The notes below the pieces were generated by a model. That model was not told where the DNA came from. It was given only the letters and a program-made list of their open reading frames with translations, and made no database searches. A stretch of 64,000 nt of DNA from Spirosoma pollinicola (GTDB taxonomy: Bacteria > Bacteroidota > Bacteroidia > Cytophagales > Spirosomataceae). The position numbers were made by a program, and so were the translations under genes. The stretch lies in contig NZ_CP025096.1 in the NCBI RefSeq assembly GCF_002831565.1, positions 620,001 through 684,000 of the forward strand, read 5' to 3'. This document shows, in pieces, positions 1-8,380 of the stretch. Position 1 is the first letter of the stretch. Each line of letters opens with the position of its first letter.

Positions 1-570
1 ATGGCGAATGCGGCTCAGCGTTTCTTTGGTTATACCCAGGTAAGATGCGATAATATGCTGGGGAAAACGCTGCAGGAATTCGGGATATAGTTTAGTCAAC
101 TCCTCATAGCGGTAATCGGCCGTGTAGTTTTGGGCCATGTTCAGGCGTTTTTGAACTGCCATGTGCTGGTTATCATCCAGCTTTATCCGCATTTCGTTGA
201 AGGCCGGAATGGTATTAACGCGTTCGTAATAGCCATTTGCCTTGGGCAGTAAGAGCAACTCGGTTTCTTCCCAGGCATCTATGTTGTAAATAGACGGTGT
301 TTCTTTATGAAAGCTCTCCCGGTCCGACGTCCACCAGTTTTCGATGCATAAATTGAGCACGTGCTCATACCCTTTTTCGTCGACCGTATATTGCCGGGTG
401 GCTCCCTTCACAATGAAGGCGATGTATTTACAGACTTCACCTTCCTGCAGCAGGAATTGCCGCTTTCTTAATTTTTTGGGGATGAACGCTTCCTCCAGCA
501 GGCTGATATCGGTTTCGGAAAGTGGTATGGTGGAGCGTTCTTGTATATATTGTATAAGTGGATTAACCAT
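1..570 (-). CDS. Crp/Fnr-family transcriptional regulator (3' end cut by window edge)
   Basis: This gene reads from an ATG at 570 (MVNPLIQYIQERS) and stays open to the window edge, giving 190 residues without a stop. The N-terminal part (about residues 20-120) matches the cyclic-nucleotide-binding beta-roll of Crp/Fnr proteins (FLLQEGEVCKYIAFIVKGATR). The last visible residues (IIASYLGITKETLSRIRH) are the recognition helix of the C-terminal winged HTH. Only a few residues should be missing. Bacteroidota proteins of this type usually act as single-gene regulators whose effector is unknown. The family assignment is firm; the regulated target cannot be read from the window. Confidence 0.88.
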   Translation of the reverse strand, partial: MVNPLIQYIQERSTIPLSETDISLLEEAFIPKKLRKRQFLLQEGEVCKYIAFIVKGATRQYTVDEKGYEHVLNLCIENWWTSDRESFHKETPSIYNIDAWEETELLLLPKANGYYERVNTIPAFNEMRIKLDDNQHMAVQKRLNMAQNYTADYRYEELTKLYPEFLQRFPQHIIASYLGITKETLSRIRH

Positions 571-1046
571 CAACCAGCGGACAAAGTAAAAAGTCTAAGA
601 CAACGTTTCAGGTGCTAAAGATAGTAACTGGCAAAATAGGGTTTGCTGAAACGGAAAGTTATACAAACCGATGTCTGTCTTATTCTAACGATGTATCGGC
701 GGTTGATAGGACGGGCTAATTATTATATCTGTCAATCATATACTGTATGCCTAAAGGCATATGCTAAGGATTGTGTTTGACAGTTATCAAAAATCAAACG
801 ACCATCGTAACATATTCTCAAAAAACGCTCATACATGAGACAGGGCAATATTCAGCTATTTGACTCGACAATACGGGCGTCAAAAGAGATAACTTAATCA
901 CTTTAAGATGAAATATCAAATACAAACAACCCTTTATCCCTGAAAGCTACCATTTGAGTAGTATGCTTTGCATAGTACTATGTTATTTATTTTAATTTGT
1001 TGAATAAATAATTTGTTGCCTTGCAAAATCTACATTAACAGCCTAG
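571..1046. other. intergenic, AT-rich; one partial dispersed repeat
   Basis: No credible gene is seen in this 476-bp stretch between divergent genes. It should hold the promoters of the Crp/Fnr gene and the CPBP protease gene. Around 820-850 lies a fragment (AAACGCTCATACATGAGAC) matching the left end of the dispersed repeat described for 5.4, 8.8 and 45.7 kb. Confidence 0.5.
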
Positions 1047-1865
1047 ATGCTAACCGATCTTAATAGCTTCAATCAGAAATCAGTCTACACGTTGCTTCGT
1101 GTATGGCTCTTTTACATACTTAGTGTGGCTATATTGCTCTTTACGTCCCGATTGACAAAGAGCCTGCCTACAACGATTGCCAATTTGCTGTCAATCGCAC
1201 TGGCCTCCCTTTTGACTGTCGGGTTGGTGGTTGTATTTGCCCGATGGGAAAAACTCCGTTTAGCCTATGTGGGTCTCAAACCCGGCCGTCAGAGTGCTAA
1301 CCGATTTGTAACAGGTTATGTCATTGGGGCTTCTATGGCTGTGATGCAGGCATGCTTCGTACTGCTTTTTGGTCATCTTCGGCTTATTTTTAATCCACAC
1401 ATGACGGCGGCGGAGATTGGTTTATCAGCTTTGCTCTATTTGTTGGTGGCCTGTCGGGAAGAACTGGTTTTTCGCGCCTACGCGTTGAGAAGTCTTAGTT
1501 ACTCCATGACTTCAGCAATAGCCCTACTGATCATTCTTGTGATCTTCATTAGTGAACATGTGCTGGCTGGCATGGGCTGGACGATGGCACTAGTCGGTTC
1601 AGGATTGGGTGGCCTTTTATTTGGTATCTCAGCGCTCAAAACTCGTGGACTAGCTTTGCCGGTAGGGCTTCATAGTGCCTGGAACTTCGGTCAATGGATG
1701 ATGGGCTTCAAAAACAAAAATGGGATCTGGGAAGCAGTCGTCGAAAAAGGGTATGAAGCCAAAACGGAAACCATTGGTTTAGTCGCTTTTGCAGGAGTAA
1801 TGATTCTGGCGATTGCAGCCGTTTCTCTCTTCTATACTGGCAAAAATAAGCTCGGTAGACTGTAA
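1047..1865 (+). CDS. CPBP-family intramembrane glutamic endopeptidase
   Basis: This is a 272-residue polytopic membrane protein with about seven hydrophobic segments. It carries the CPBP (CAAX protease / bacteriocin-processing) signature: the EExxxR motif at E138-E139-R143 (REELVFRAY), a second-motif histidine at H171 (SEHVLAG), and the third motif HxxxN at H209-N213 (HSAWN). These residues form the active site of the Rce1-like family. In bacteria such proteases are linked to immunity to self-made peptides or to membrane protein turnover; no bacteriocin gene is visible nearby, so the substrate is unknown. It stands alone and is followed by a GC-rich intergenic stretch. Confidence 0.88.
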   Translation: MLTDLNSFNQKSVYTLLRVWLFYILSVAILLFTSRLTKSLPTTIANLLSIALASLLTVGLVVVFARWEKLRLAYVGLKPGRQSANRFVTGYVIGASMAVMQACFVLLFGHLRLIFNPHMTAAEIGLSALLYLLVACREELVFRAYALRSLSYSMTSAIALLIILVIFISEHVLAGMGWTMALVGSGLGGLLFGISALKTRGLALPVGLHSAWNFGQWMMGFKNKNGIWEAVVEKGYEAKTETIGLVAFAGVMILAIAAVSLFYTGKNKLGRL

Positions 1866-1933
1866 ATGAACCTAAATTCACGGTCTTACGTAAACGCTCG
1901 TTTTTTTTACTAATTCTATAAATCAGCGTTTTA

Positions 1934-2015
1934 CGGGGCCACCGTGGCGCGGCTATTTTCATTTTGGTCCGGCTGCTTCGGCAGTCCGACTGGATGGCCC
2001 GCACGGGCGGCCCCG
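1934..2015 (+). repeat. cluster of GC-rich mini-hairpin units in intergenic DNA
   Basis: Three GC-rich units sit in an otherwise AT-rich gap. On the minus strand, 2015-2000 reads CGGGGCCGCCCGTGCG: stem CGGG/CCCG, loop GCCG, tail TGCG. On the plus strand, 1973-1988 reads CTGCTTCGGCAGTCCG: stem CTGC/GCAG, loop TTCG, tail TCCG. On the minus strand, 1948-1934 has stem GCCA/TGGC with a 3-nt loop and tail CCCG. The first matches the 16-bp inserts found in the broken transposases closely; the other two are looser. No ancestral sequence is available here to prove insertion. Confidence 0.45.
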
Positions 2016-2033
2016 CCGTTTTGCACTGAAGAC

Positions 2034-3278
2034 CTAATAGCCCAGAGCAGATAGCTTCCTGACAATCACCTTCCGATCTGCTTTGGAATGGGTTAGTTCC
2101 AGGGACGTTTTGAAATGATTTACCGCTTTTTCGTTGTCGATGCCCGTGTACAATTCTCCTAGTAAGGCATGATAGAGATGGTGTGAGGTGAGGTTCAATT
2201 TTTCTGCTTCTTTGATCGCGATTTCTTTTCCGTTTGCTTTTGATAATGAATAAGTCCGGTTTAAGGCGGCCATGGGGGAATATTCGATGATCAGCAGTTG
2301 GTTATAGAGTTGCAGAATACGCTCCCACTTTTCCTTTGTATCATTTTTGATGGTATGAAAATAGGCGATTCTGGCTTCCAAATGGTATTTTGAAAGCGTA
2401 TTGCCTGATGATGACTGGTTTAGAAAATGCTCGCCCTGGCGGATCAGGTTTTCATCCCAAAGCCCTTCATCCTGATCTTCATAAAGCACCGTTTCCCCCT
2501 CGGAATCAGTCCGGGCTTCGAACCGCGAGGCATGAAAACACATTAATGCCAGCAAGGCATAGACGGGCGGCTGACTCGTGAGCTTACTTTCCAAAAGCAA
2601 ATTCGTGAGTCGGACAGCTTCCAGGCAAACATCTTTGCGCAAGGTAACATCGCACCCGGAAGCATAATATCCTTCATTAAACAGCAGATACAGGGTGGTC
2701 AGCACATTTTCCAAACGGTTCTGAATTTCAGAGGCCTGCGGAAACGCTATTTTTACCTGATTTGAACGCAGTTTTTCCCGTGCGCGAAAAAGTCGCTTAG
2801 TAATGGTTTCTTTAGTCGTCAAAAACGCAGCTGCGATTTCATTTACACCAAAACTGCAAAGGATATTGAGCGACAGCCCAATCTGGGCCTCCGCCGGAAT
2901 GGACGGATGACAGATGGCAAACATCATTTGTAACTGGCTGTCTGTAATGTTCCGGTCCGAAAGATCAATGTCGATTTCCGAACCGGAATTTTCTACACCA
3001 TTTAGCTCATAGGTAATCTGCTGCGCGATTTTCTGGTTAAACAGCGTATTGCGTTTGAGATAATCCTTTGCTTTGTTTTTAGCGACGGCATACAGCCAGG
3101 CCGTTGGATTTTCAGGAAGCCCTTTTATCCCCCATGTTTCCGAAGCCTGCAAAAACGTATCACTCGCAATATCCTGGGCAATTGCAATGTGTTCCAGACC
3201 AAACCGTTTTGAAAGAACGGCGGTGATTTTCCGGTATTCTGTTCTGAAAAGATGGGGTATCAGGTCTGGTTCGTTCAT
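2034..3278 (-). CDS. ECF sigma factor with C-terminal helical extension (SigI/DUF6596 type)
   Basis: This 414-residue protein has sigma-70 region 2 at about residues 10-75 (EYRKITAVLSKRFG...DTFLQASETW...WLYAVAKNKAKDYLKR) and region 4 around 125-175. A long C-terminal domain of roughly 220 residues follows, with helical TPR-like character (YYASGCDVTLRKDVCLEAVRL; ALLALMCFHASRFEAR). That layout is typical of the ECF group paired with YciI/DGPF proteins. Its ATG follows the stop of the upstream YciI gene directly (TAA then ATG), so the two are cotranscribed and probably translationally coupled. The C-terminal domain may replace an anti-sigma factor in this class, a family-level inference. Confidence 0.9.
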   Translation of the reverse strand: MNEPDLIPHLFRTEYRKITAVLSKRFGLEHIAIAQDIASDTFLQASETWGIKGLPENPTAWLYAVAKNKAKDYLKRNTLFNQKIAQQITYELNGVENSGSEIDIDLSDRNITDSQLQMMFAICHPSIPAEAQIGLSLNILCSFGVNEIAAAFLTTKETITKRLFRAREKLRSNQVKIAFPQASEIQNRLENVLTTLYLLFNEGYYASGCDVTLRKDVCLEAVRLTNLLLESKLTSQPPVYALLALMCFHASRFEARTDSEGETVLYEDQDEGLWDENLIRQGEHFLNQSSSGNTLSKYHLEARIAYFHTIKNDTKEKWERILQLYNQLLIIEYSPMAALNRTYSLSKANGKEIAIKEAEKLNLTSHHLYHALLGELYTGIDNEKAVNHFKTSLELTHSKADRKVIVRKLSALGY

Positions 3279-3617
3279 TTAAATCGCAATTTCTCTCACT
3301 TCTACATTTCCGCCCTCGAGCAGGATCGGGCAAGTACTGGCCATGGCCGCCGCTTCGTCCAATGACTCGGCTTTTACACCGATGTAGCCGCCGATTGATT
3401 CTTTGATCTCGGTGTAGGGACCGTCCGTGATCACCTGATTGGGGCGTACCACTTTCCCCTCATGCGCCAATCGGTTTCCGCGATCGGCCAGTTTGTTTTG
3501 CGCAGCGATGCTGCCAAACCAGTCCATCCACCGTTTCAGGTTCGCCTGCATTTCTTCCGGTGATGCAGTTGGGCGGGCCTGTTCGGGAGATCTGAAAATT
3601 AATAAGAAGTCTTTCAT
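3279..3617 (-). CDS. YciI/DGPF-family protein
   Basis: This 112-residue protein has the YCII-related (DGPF) fold. It starts MKDFLLIFRSPEQARPTASPEEMQANLKRW and carries DGPYTEIKESIGGYIGVKAESLDEA, with the DGP(Y/F) signature that names the family. It is the first gene of a two-gene operon whose second gene, the ECF sigma factor, begins at the very next base after its stop. YciI proteins are small dimeric alpha/beta proteins; in ECF-linked versions the biochemical role is not established, although the genomic pairing is widely conserved. Confidence 0.9.
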   Translation of the reverse strand: MKDFLLIFRSPEQARPTASPEEMQANLKRWMDWFGSIAAQNKLADRGNRLAHEGKVVRPNQVITDGPYTEIKESIGGYIGVKAESLDEAAAMASTCPILLEGGNVEVREIAI

Positions 3618-3798
3618 TGCAAGGATGTTTACAGGTTAAAAACGAATGACGATCGGGATGGGTAGGAATGGACAACCTGCTGGAAAAAATTCCTAATCGT
3701 CTGTGGTATGATTGTTGAGACTTTCTAGCGCGTTCAAAAGATCATTAACAATTAACCCGTTGGGTGAAATTAAATAATAGAAAAATATTGTACCTGAA

Positions 3799-3875
3799 AA
3801 AACGCTCCTAAGTGCGATACAGTGAATTCTCCTGCCCGAAAATGGGGCGCTTAGTTGGACGTTCACTTTTTTAAC
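3799..3875 (+). repeat. dispersed repeat, copy 2
   Basis: The segment starts AAAACGCTCCTAAG and ends with AAAATGGGGCGCTTAGTTGGAC, the two conserved blocks of the dispersed repeat family. The ends AACGCTCC and GGGGCG(C/T)T are near-complementary. Confidence 0.6.
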
Positions 3876-3960
3876 CGGAAAGAATTAATGATCTTAGCTA
3901 CTTGCTTAACCTAGATAACTGTCTAGTAACCAACCCTGTTAACGTGGACTCGATTTGCCT

Positions 3961-5235
3961 ATGAATAAGCCGGTACTGGATGTCATTGTGGTTGGTGCAG
4001 GGCATGCCGGGATTTGCGTCAGCTATTGTCTAGCCAAACAGGGTATTCCCCATCTGGTCTTTGAGCAGGGACGAATCGGGGAAACCTGGCGTTCCCAGCG
4101 GTGGGATTCCTTTAAGATGAACTCGGCTAACAAATTAAATCTGCTTCCCCAACAGGCGCCCTATTTTGAAGACCCCAATGCCTTTGCTGAGGCAATTGAA
4201 TTTGCGCTGGCGCTGGAAACCTACGCCTACCAGGAAAATCTGCCCGTTAAAGAATACTGTCCGGTAGTATCCGTACTTATCGACCAGGAACAAGGTGTTT
4301 TTCGGGTTATTGTCTCCAAGGAGGGCAAAGAGACAGCTTATCTCAGCCGACGGCTAGTTATCGCTTCGGGTGGTCAAAATAGGATTTGGGTTCCTGACTT
4401 CGCTAATCACCTGGCCAAGTCGGTGGTGCAACTTCACGCCAGTCAGTACAAAAATGCTCATCAACTCCCTGCTGGAAATGTGTTGGTGGTAGGGAGTGGC
4501 CAATCCGGAACCCAGATCGCCCAGGATTTGCTGGGTTCGGGGCGACACGTTTTTCTCTCGACGGCCCGGGTTGGCCGGATACCAAGACGCTACCGGGGCA
4601 AAGATATTTTTGACTGGCTGGTTGAGATTGGGTTTTATAATACGGCTACTGAGGAGGTTACTGACCCGTCTGTGTTAAAGGTCAAAAACCCGCAGGTGTC
4701 GGGGGCTGGGCAGCGTGGGAAAACCTCGAGCTTACAGTCCCTAGCCAGAAGTGGAGCCGTCATACTGGGTCGGGCGGACAGAGCCGAAGCCGATACTATT
4801 TTTTTTCAGCCCAATTCGTCCTCTAACGTCAGGTACGCTGACGAATTTTCCCGGCATGTGAAACAGCTCATCGACGCGTACATTCAAAAAAATGAGGTGT
4901 TGGCTCAGCTTGCTGACATTGATCTGGATGATGTGCCGGATGAAGAAGCCGCCTGCGCGTCTGCTTTGACGCAACTGAATCTTGTCCAGGAGTCGATCAC
5001 CTCAATCATTTGGACCACCGGGTTTAGCGGTGATTTCAGCTACCTACCCCTGTCCGTACTCACTAACGAGCAGTTGCCCAGGCATCGAAATGGGGTTGGC
5101 GCAGTGGACGGCCTTTATTTTATCGGGCTCCCCTGGTTGAGGAAACGGCAATCGGCAATAATTTTGGGGATTAAGGACGATGTCGAATTTATTGTTAGTC
5201 AGATTGTAAAAGGTAGCTTCCTTGGCAGTTGGTAA
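3961..5235 (+). CDS. flavin-containing monooxygenase-like NAD(P)/FAD oxidoreductase (CzcO type)
   Basis: This 424-residue flavoprotein begins MNKPVLDVIVVGAGHAGICVSYCLA, an FAD-binding Rossmann motif (GAGHAG). It continues with GRIGETWRSQRWDSFKMNSANKLNLLP, typical of the CzcO/FMO-like COG2072 family. A second dinucleotide motif (NVLVVGSGQSGTQIAQDL, around residues 175-195) binds NAD(P)H, and the ITSIIWTTGF segment near 345 is the usual C-terminal ATG-like motif. I chose ATG 3961 over a TTG two codons earlier. Family members hydroxylate small lipophilic substrates or serve as Baeyer-Villiger-like oxygenases; the substrate is unknown. No operon partner is evident. Confidence 0.85.
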   Translation: MNKPVLDVIVVGAGHAGICVSYCLAKQGIPHLVFEQGRIGETWRSQRWDSFKMNSANKLNLLPQQAPYFEDPNAFAEAIEFALALETYAYQENLPVKEYCPVVSVLIDQEQGVFRVIVSKEGKETAYLSRRLVIASGGQNRIWVPDFANHLAKSVVQLHASQYKNAHQLPAGNVLVVGSGQSGTQIAQDLLGSGRHVFLSTARVGRIPRRYRGKDIFDWLVEIGFYNTATEEVTDPSVLKVKNPQVSGAGQRGKTSSLQSLARSGAVILGRADRAEADTIFFQPNSSSNVRYADEFSRHVKQLIDAYIQKNEVLAQLADIDLDDVPDEEAACASALTQLNLVQESITSIIWTTGFSGDFSYLPLSVLTNEQLPRHRNGVGAVDGLYFIGLPWLRKRQSAIILGIKDDVEFIVSQIVKGSFLGSW

Positions 5236-5396
5236 ACGAAACGTCCAAATGAATTTTCTCATTGTCATTCAAAGAGATTGGATCGTTTTAAAAGCGCTGC
5301 TCCAGCATTAAATATTGACTACCCGAACTAGGAATGGCCAGATCGTGTGCTATGGATAGCATTAGACAGAATTTAAAAAATCGCTGTCTCAGAATA

Positions 5397-5466
5397 CCCT
5401 CCTACCTGAGACGAACAGGCTTTGTAGGTCTGCTCCCTAAATGGGGCGTTTAAGGAGACGGTACCC
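5397..5466 (+). repeat. dispersed repeat, copy 3
   Basis: This is one of the better preserved copies: CCTCCTACCTGAGACGAACA, then GGCTTTGTAGGTCTGCTCCC, then TAAATGGGGCGTTTAAGGAG. It lies in the gap between the convergent monooxygenase and HxlR genes. Confidence 0.7.
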
Positions 5467-5834
5467 TACTCCTTATTCGGCGTGAACAGTTTGTTCCGGT
5501 GGTTTAATCCCCAATCCTTCAGGGCATAGATGAGGGGCGTTAACGTGTCGGCATAAGCCTCGGCTGTATACAAAATCTTAACCGGGTAATCCCCTACCAC
5601 GTTTCGCTTGATGAGTTGATGCGCTTCTAGCTCTTTGAGTTCCTTCGCCAATACCTTCGGCGTAATACCAGGAATACTTTCCTGAATATCTGTAAACCTC
5701 TCATTACCAACTGAAACAGATATGATTATGGGTAATTTCCATTTGCCATTAATCACCTCTAACGTATCCCGAACCGGCTTCACCGTTTCCAGACAATTAC
5801 AATGACCTCTCTTAACCGCCATGACTTTTGACAT
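5466..5834 (-). CDS. HxlR-family winged-helix regulator
   Basis: This 122-residue protein has the HxlR signature: an N-terminal cysteine stretch (CNCLETVKPVRDTLEVINGKW) followed by a winged HTH (FTDIQESIPGITPKVLAKELKELEAHQLIKR) and a wing (YPVKILYTAEAYADTLTPLIYALKDWG). HxlR proteins usually sense electrophiles or redox stress through a conserved cysteine and control an adjacent divergent gene. Here the divergent neighbour is an LLM monooxygenase whose first part is missing, so the regulator may have lost its original target. Confidence 0.9.
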   Translation of the reverse strand: MSKVMAVKRGHCNCLETVKPVRDTLEVINGKWKLPIIISVSVGNERFTDIQESIPGITPKVLAKELKELEAHQLIKRNVVGDYPVKILYTAEAYADTLTPLIYALKDWGLNHRNKLFTPNKE

Positions 5835-5922
5835 ACTATTTCGCTTTCCTTTGGGAAAGTGCTATACAAAGGAAAGCAAAACGACCTACTTTTGCAAAAC
5901 AATCTAGTCCAACATAGATAAA

Positions 5923-6999
5923 TCAAGCGAATGGGTAAACATCGGTTTAATCGCTACCGGTTCTACTACCTTCAATGAGCCTTTTAATCTGGCCCGTCAA
6001 TTCAAGGCGCTTGATATCATGAGCCACGGTCGGTCCGGCTGGAATGCTATTACCTCAAGCGGGGAAGATGTTGCGGCCAACTACGGCATAAGCATTCCCT
6101 CCAGTGAGGACCGTTACGGCAGGGCTCATGAAGTAATACAACTTATCCAAGCCCTTTGGGGTAGTTGGGGAAAGGACGCCTGGGTGCACAACCAGGAGAG
6201 TGGTCAGTTTACCAAGAGAGGGCAGATCGTTCCCATCAATTTACAAGGTAAGTTCGTTGGCTCCAGAGGGCCGCTTTACATCCCTCCTTCCGAGCAGGGA
6301 CAGCCGGTTATCGTTCACGCCGGAGGAAGTCCAAATGCCCATGAACTGGCTGGACGGTTCGCGAGTCTAGTCATCGGGGCCGCCTTTACCATCGACGATG
6401 CCCGCGCCCAGCGGAAAGCATTTAGAGAGGCTGCCAAACGGTATGGACGTGACCCGGATGAGATTAAGTATATTCCTGGTTTGATGACTACTATAGCGAA
6501 GGATAGGCGTGCGGCCCTGGATCGTCGAATTCAGTTAACGCAGCATCTGTTCCCGCAACGAGTGGTCTATCTGCAACATATGCTGGGCATCTCTCTCGAT
6601 GCTGCTCACTTGACTGAACCGCTGTCACAACAGCAGTTGGCGAATGCCCACCCATCTCGTCATGACCCTCGCTCCACCCATGCACTGAAGATTGCTAAAG
6701 AAGGCTGGAGCCTGCGGGATATATTGGCTCACGGAGTGATTGATTATCACCCGGTGATTGTGGGGCCGGGCATTGAAGCGGCTGATCATATGCAGGCCTG
6801 GTTTGACGCCGGTGCAGCCGATGGCTTCTGGATTTCCCCCGACGTGAATGCCGACGGCATTGATGCCTTTGTGGATGAAGTAGTTCCCATCTTACAAGAG
6901 CGCGGCCTTTTCCACCAGGAGTATGAAGGCAAGACGTTACGCCACCATCTGGGTGCTCCCGATCAGTATGGCCTTGATCCTCGCGTTTCGAAGCACTAA
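5923..6999 (+). pseudogene. LLM-class flavin-dependent monooxygenase, 5'-truncated (NtaA/SnaA/DszA type)
   Basis: Coding similarity begins near 5923 (SSEWVNIGLIATGSTTFNEPFNLARQFKALDIMSHGRSGWN) and runs in frame to the stop at 6999. The family normally has about 75 further N-terminal residues (first beta strands and flavin contacts). Here an in-frame TAG at 5905 and the HxlR upstream region replace them. The first in-frame ATG (6019) lies inside the conserved SHGRSGWN motif. The rest is well kept (HAGGSPNAHELAGRFASLVIGAAF; DGFWISPDVNADGIDAFVDEVVPILQERG). Such enzymes use reduced FMN from a partner reductase. Without its N-terminus I judge it non-functional. Confidence 0.75.
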
Positions 7000-7029
7000 A
7001 ACAACCCTGGTAAATAAATTACATCAACT

Positions 7030-7710
7030 ATGGAAATTGGCATCATTGGATCCGGAAACATTGGGAGTATCCTGGCTGGCTACTTAACCGCGCTGGGTCA
7101 TCAGGTCTTCATAGCCAATTCACGCGGGCCTGAATCATTGGGTGAAGTAGGCCGGAAAACCGGTGCCACGGCCGTGACAACCGCCCAAGCAGCAGGCGCG
7201 AAGGATCTTGTCATTATCGCCATTCCTAATAAAGCCGCCGTTAACCTTCCCATTGACATACTGTCTGTTTCGGAAGCTATTATTGTGGATGCGGGTAACT
7301 ACTATCCTTCCCGTGACGGGCAAATTGCTGCTATTGAAGCTGGCTTGACGGATAGTGAGTGGGTAGCGAACGTGATTGGCCACTCAGTGATCAAGGCGTT
7401 TAACAATATCGTTGCCCCAAGTTTGGCAACAAAAGCAGTTTCTGTTGGAAGTCCAAATCGAATTGCCTTATCAGTCGCCGGTGATGATAAGCCGCAAAAA
7501 TGGGCGGTTATGAAGCTCATTGATGAAATAGGCTTCGACGCCATCGATGGTGGTTTACTTTCGGAGTCCTGGAGACAGCAGCCGGGTGAGCCAGCTTATT
7601 GTCAGGATTTGGACAAAGGCACGTTGACATCCGCTTTACAACAAGCTGACATCCGTAAACGAGCTGACAATCTGGCTACGGCTGATGACATGGCGCGTCC
7701 ATATCTATAG
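7030..7710 (+). CDS. NADPH-dependent F420 reductase-like oxidoreductase
   Basis: This 226-residue protein opens with an NAD(P)-binding motif at its extreme N-terminus (MEIGIIGSGNIGSILAGYLTALGHQVFIANSRGPESL). It is followed by the NADP_oxidored F420 fold: VIIAIPNKAAVNLP, VDAGNYYPSRDG, VIKAFNNI, and DDKPQKWAVMKLIDEIGFDAIDGGLL. Family members reduce F420 or related flavin cofactors with NADPH, or act on small substrates; Bacteroidota generally lack F420, so here it is probably a generic reductase. It lies 30 bp after the truncated LLM monooxygenase, which suggests an old operon in which it may have supported that enzyme. Confidence 0.85.
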   Translation: MEIGIIGSGNIGSILAGYLTALGHQVFIANSRGPESLGEVGRKTGATAVTTAQAAGAKDLVIIAIPNKAAVNLPIDILSVSEAIIVDAGNYYPSRDGQIAAIEAGLTDSEWVANVIGHSVIKAFNNIVAPSLATKAVSVGSPNRIALSVAGDDKPQKWAVMKLIDEIGFDAIDGGLLSESWRQQPGEPAYCQDLDKGTLTSALQQADIRKRADNLATADDMARPYL

Positions 7711-7819
7711 AAAGACTAGTTGCCATACACGGAATATTGAATCGTACAGCTCTAAAAGACGGGCTATACGATTCAATCTCTTGAAACGCTGGTTTGATTT
7801 TAGGAATGAGACTAAACGC

Positions 7820-7860
7820 AACAGGCCAGCTACAACACAATGTGTTAGAGTTGGCCTGTT
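7820..7860 (-). terminator. hairpin terminator of the tRNA-Lys remnant
   Basis: AACAGGCCA and TGGCCTGTT form the base of a 19-bp imperfect stem with AACAC/GTGTT at the top. Read on the minus strand it lies just after the CCA end of the tRNA remnant, so it looks like that gene's original terminator. It could also end the convergent F420-reductase gene. Confidence 0.6.
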
Positions 7861-7867
7861 GGTTTAT

Positions 7868-7955
7868 TGGTGACCCCGGACAGGTTCGAACCGCCACGGC
7901 GGACCGCTGTCGACCCATTGATTAAGACAGGGCCGCCTAAGCGGCTGGGCCATGA
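7868..7955 (-). pseudogene. broken tRNA-Lys(CUU), T-arm interrupted by a 16-bp insert
   Basis: On the minus strand the 3' part is a textbook tRNA end: variable loop GGGTC, T-stem GACAG and CTGTC around loop TTCGAAC, acceptor CGGGGTC, discriminator A and encoded CCA (7870-7868). The T-stem halves pair perfectly only if the 16 bp at 7891-7906 are removed. Upstream, TCTTAATCAATGGGTC matches the anticodon arm of tRNA-Lys (CTT) apart from a 2-nt loss and one substitution, and GGCCCAGCCGCTTAGGCGGCC resembles its D-arm with one base missing. The 5' acceptor strand is not found; the IS3 remnant begins there. Confidence 0.7.
7891..7906 (-). repeat. 16-bp GC-rich insert in the tRNA T-arm
   Basis: On the minus strand the unit can be registered as GCGG-TCCG-CCGT-GGCG (stem, loop, stem, tail), allowing a 1-base shift because both flanks are G. 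Removing 16 bp restores GACAG-TTCGAAC-CTGTC exactly. The unit is 14/16 GC and no target duplication is seen. Confidence 0.8.
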
Positions 7956-8345
7956 GCGATAGTATGAAAGCGCTGGAGACGAGTGTGGCAGCTTGGCGTA
8001 TGGCCCTCACAAATAGAGCAATAAGTGGCCAACTTCTGTTTCATTCCGACCGTGGCATTCAATTTGCCTGCACAAACTTTAAGGATGACTAAAGGACTTG
8101 CCGGTGGTGCAAAGTATGAGTCGGAAGGGAAACTGCCGCGTCGGCGGTCCGATGGGATAATGGAGTTGCCGAAAGCTTTTTCAAGACCCTCAAGTGCGAG
8201 ATGGTCAACCATACTTATTTTGCCACGCGGGCAGCAGCTCGGTTGGCCATCTTCGAGTATATCGAGGGTTGGTACAACTGTCGACGGAAACATTCGGTAT
8301 TAAATTACCGCACGCCCAGCCAGCAGGAATCTTATTTTTACACTT
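7949..8345 (+). pseudogene. IS3-family transposase (OrfB) C-terminal remnant
   Basis: The conceptual product runs WAMSDSMKALETSVAAWRMAL, LLFHSDRGIQFACTNFKDD, LPVVQSMSRKGNC, WDNGVAESFFKTLKCEMVN, and ends IEGWYNCRRKHSVLNYRTPSQQ. It therefore contains the second D (HSDRG) and the E (AESFF) of the DDE integrase core. A one-base loss near 8090 and a 16-bp insert at 8137-8152 break the frame. The N-terminal half of OrfB and both IS ends are missing, so this is a dead fragment fused to the tRNA remnant. Confidence 0.85.
8137..8152 (-). repeat. 16-bp GC-rich insert in the IS3 transposase
   Basis: The near-universal motif SRKGNCWDN is split between C and W. Removing 8137-8152 gives AAC TGC TGG GAT AAT, exactly N-C-W-D-N. 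On the minus strand the insert is TCGG-ACCG-CCGA-CGCG: a fully paired 4-bp stem, loop ACCG and tail CGCG. It is 13/16 GC. Confidence 0.85.
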
Positions 8346-8380
8346 CCTCAATGGCCGCCTAAAAAATCTTCACTACACTG

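Noticed and set aside
344..589. Open frame on the plus strand
   Set aside because: It lies opposite the Crp/Fnr gene and shows no protein family features; it is a shadow of that gene.
7921..7955. GCCGC-CTAA-GCGGC hairpin in the tRNA remnant as another 16-bp unit
   Set aside because: It lacks the NGCG-type tail and matches the natural D-arm of tRNA-Lys, so no insertion is needed to explain it.
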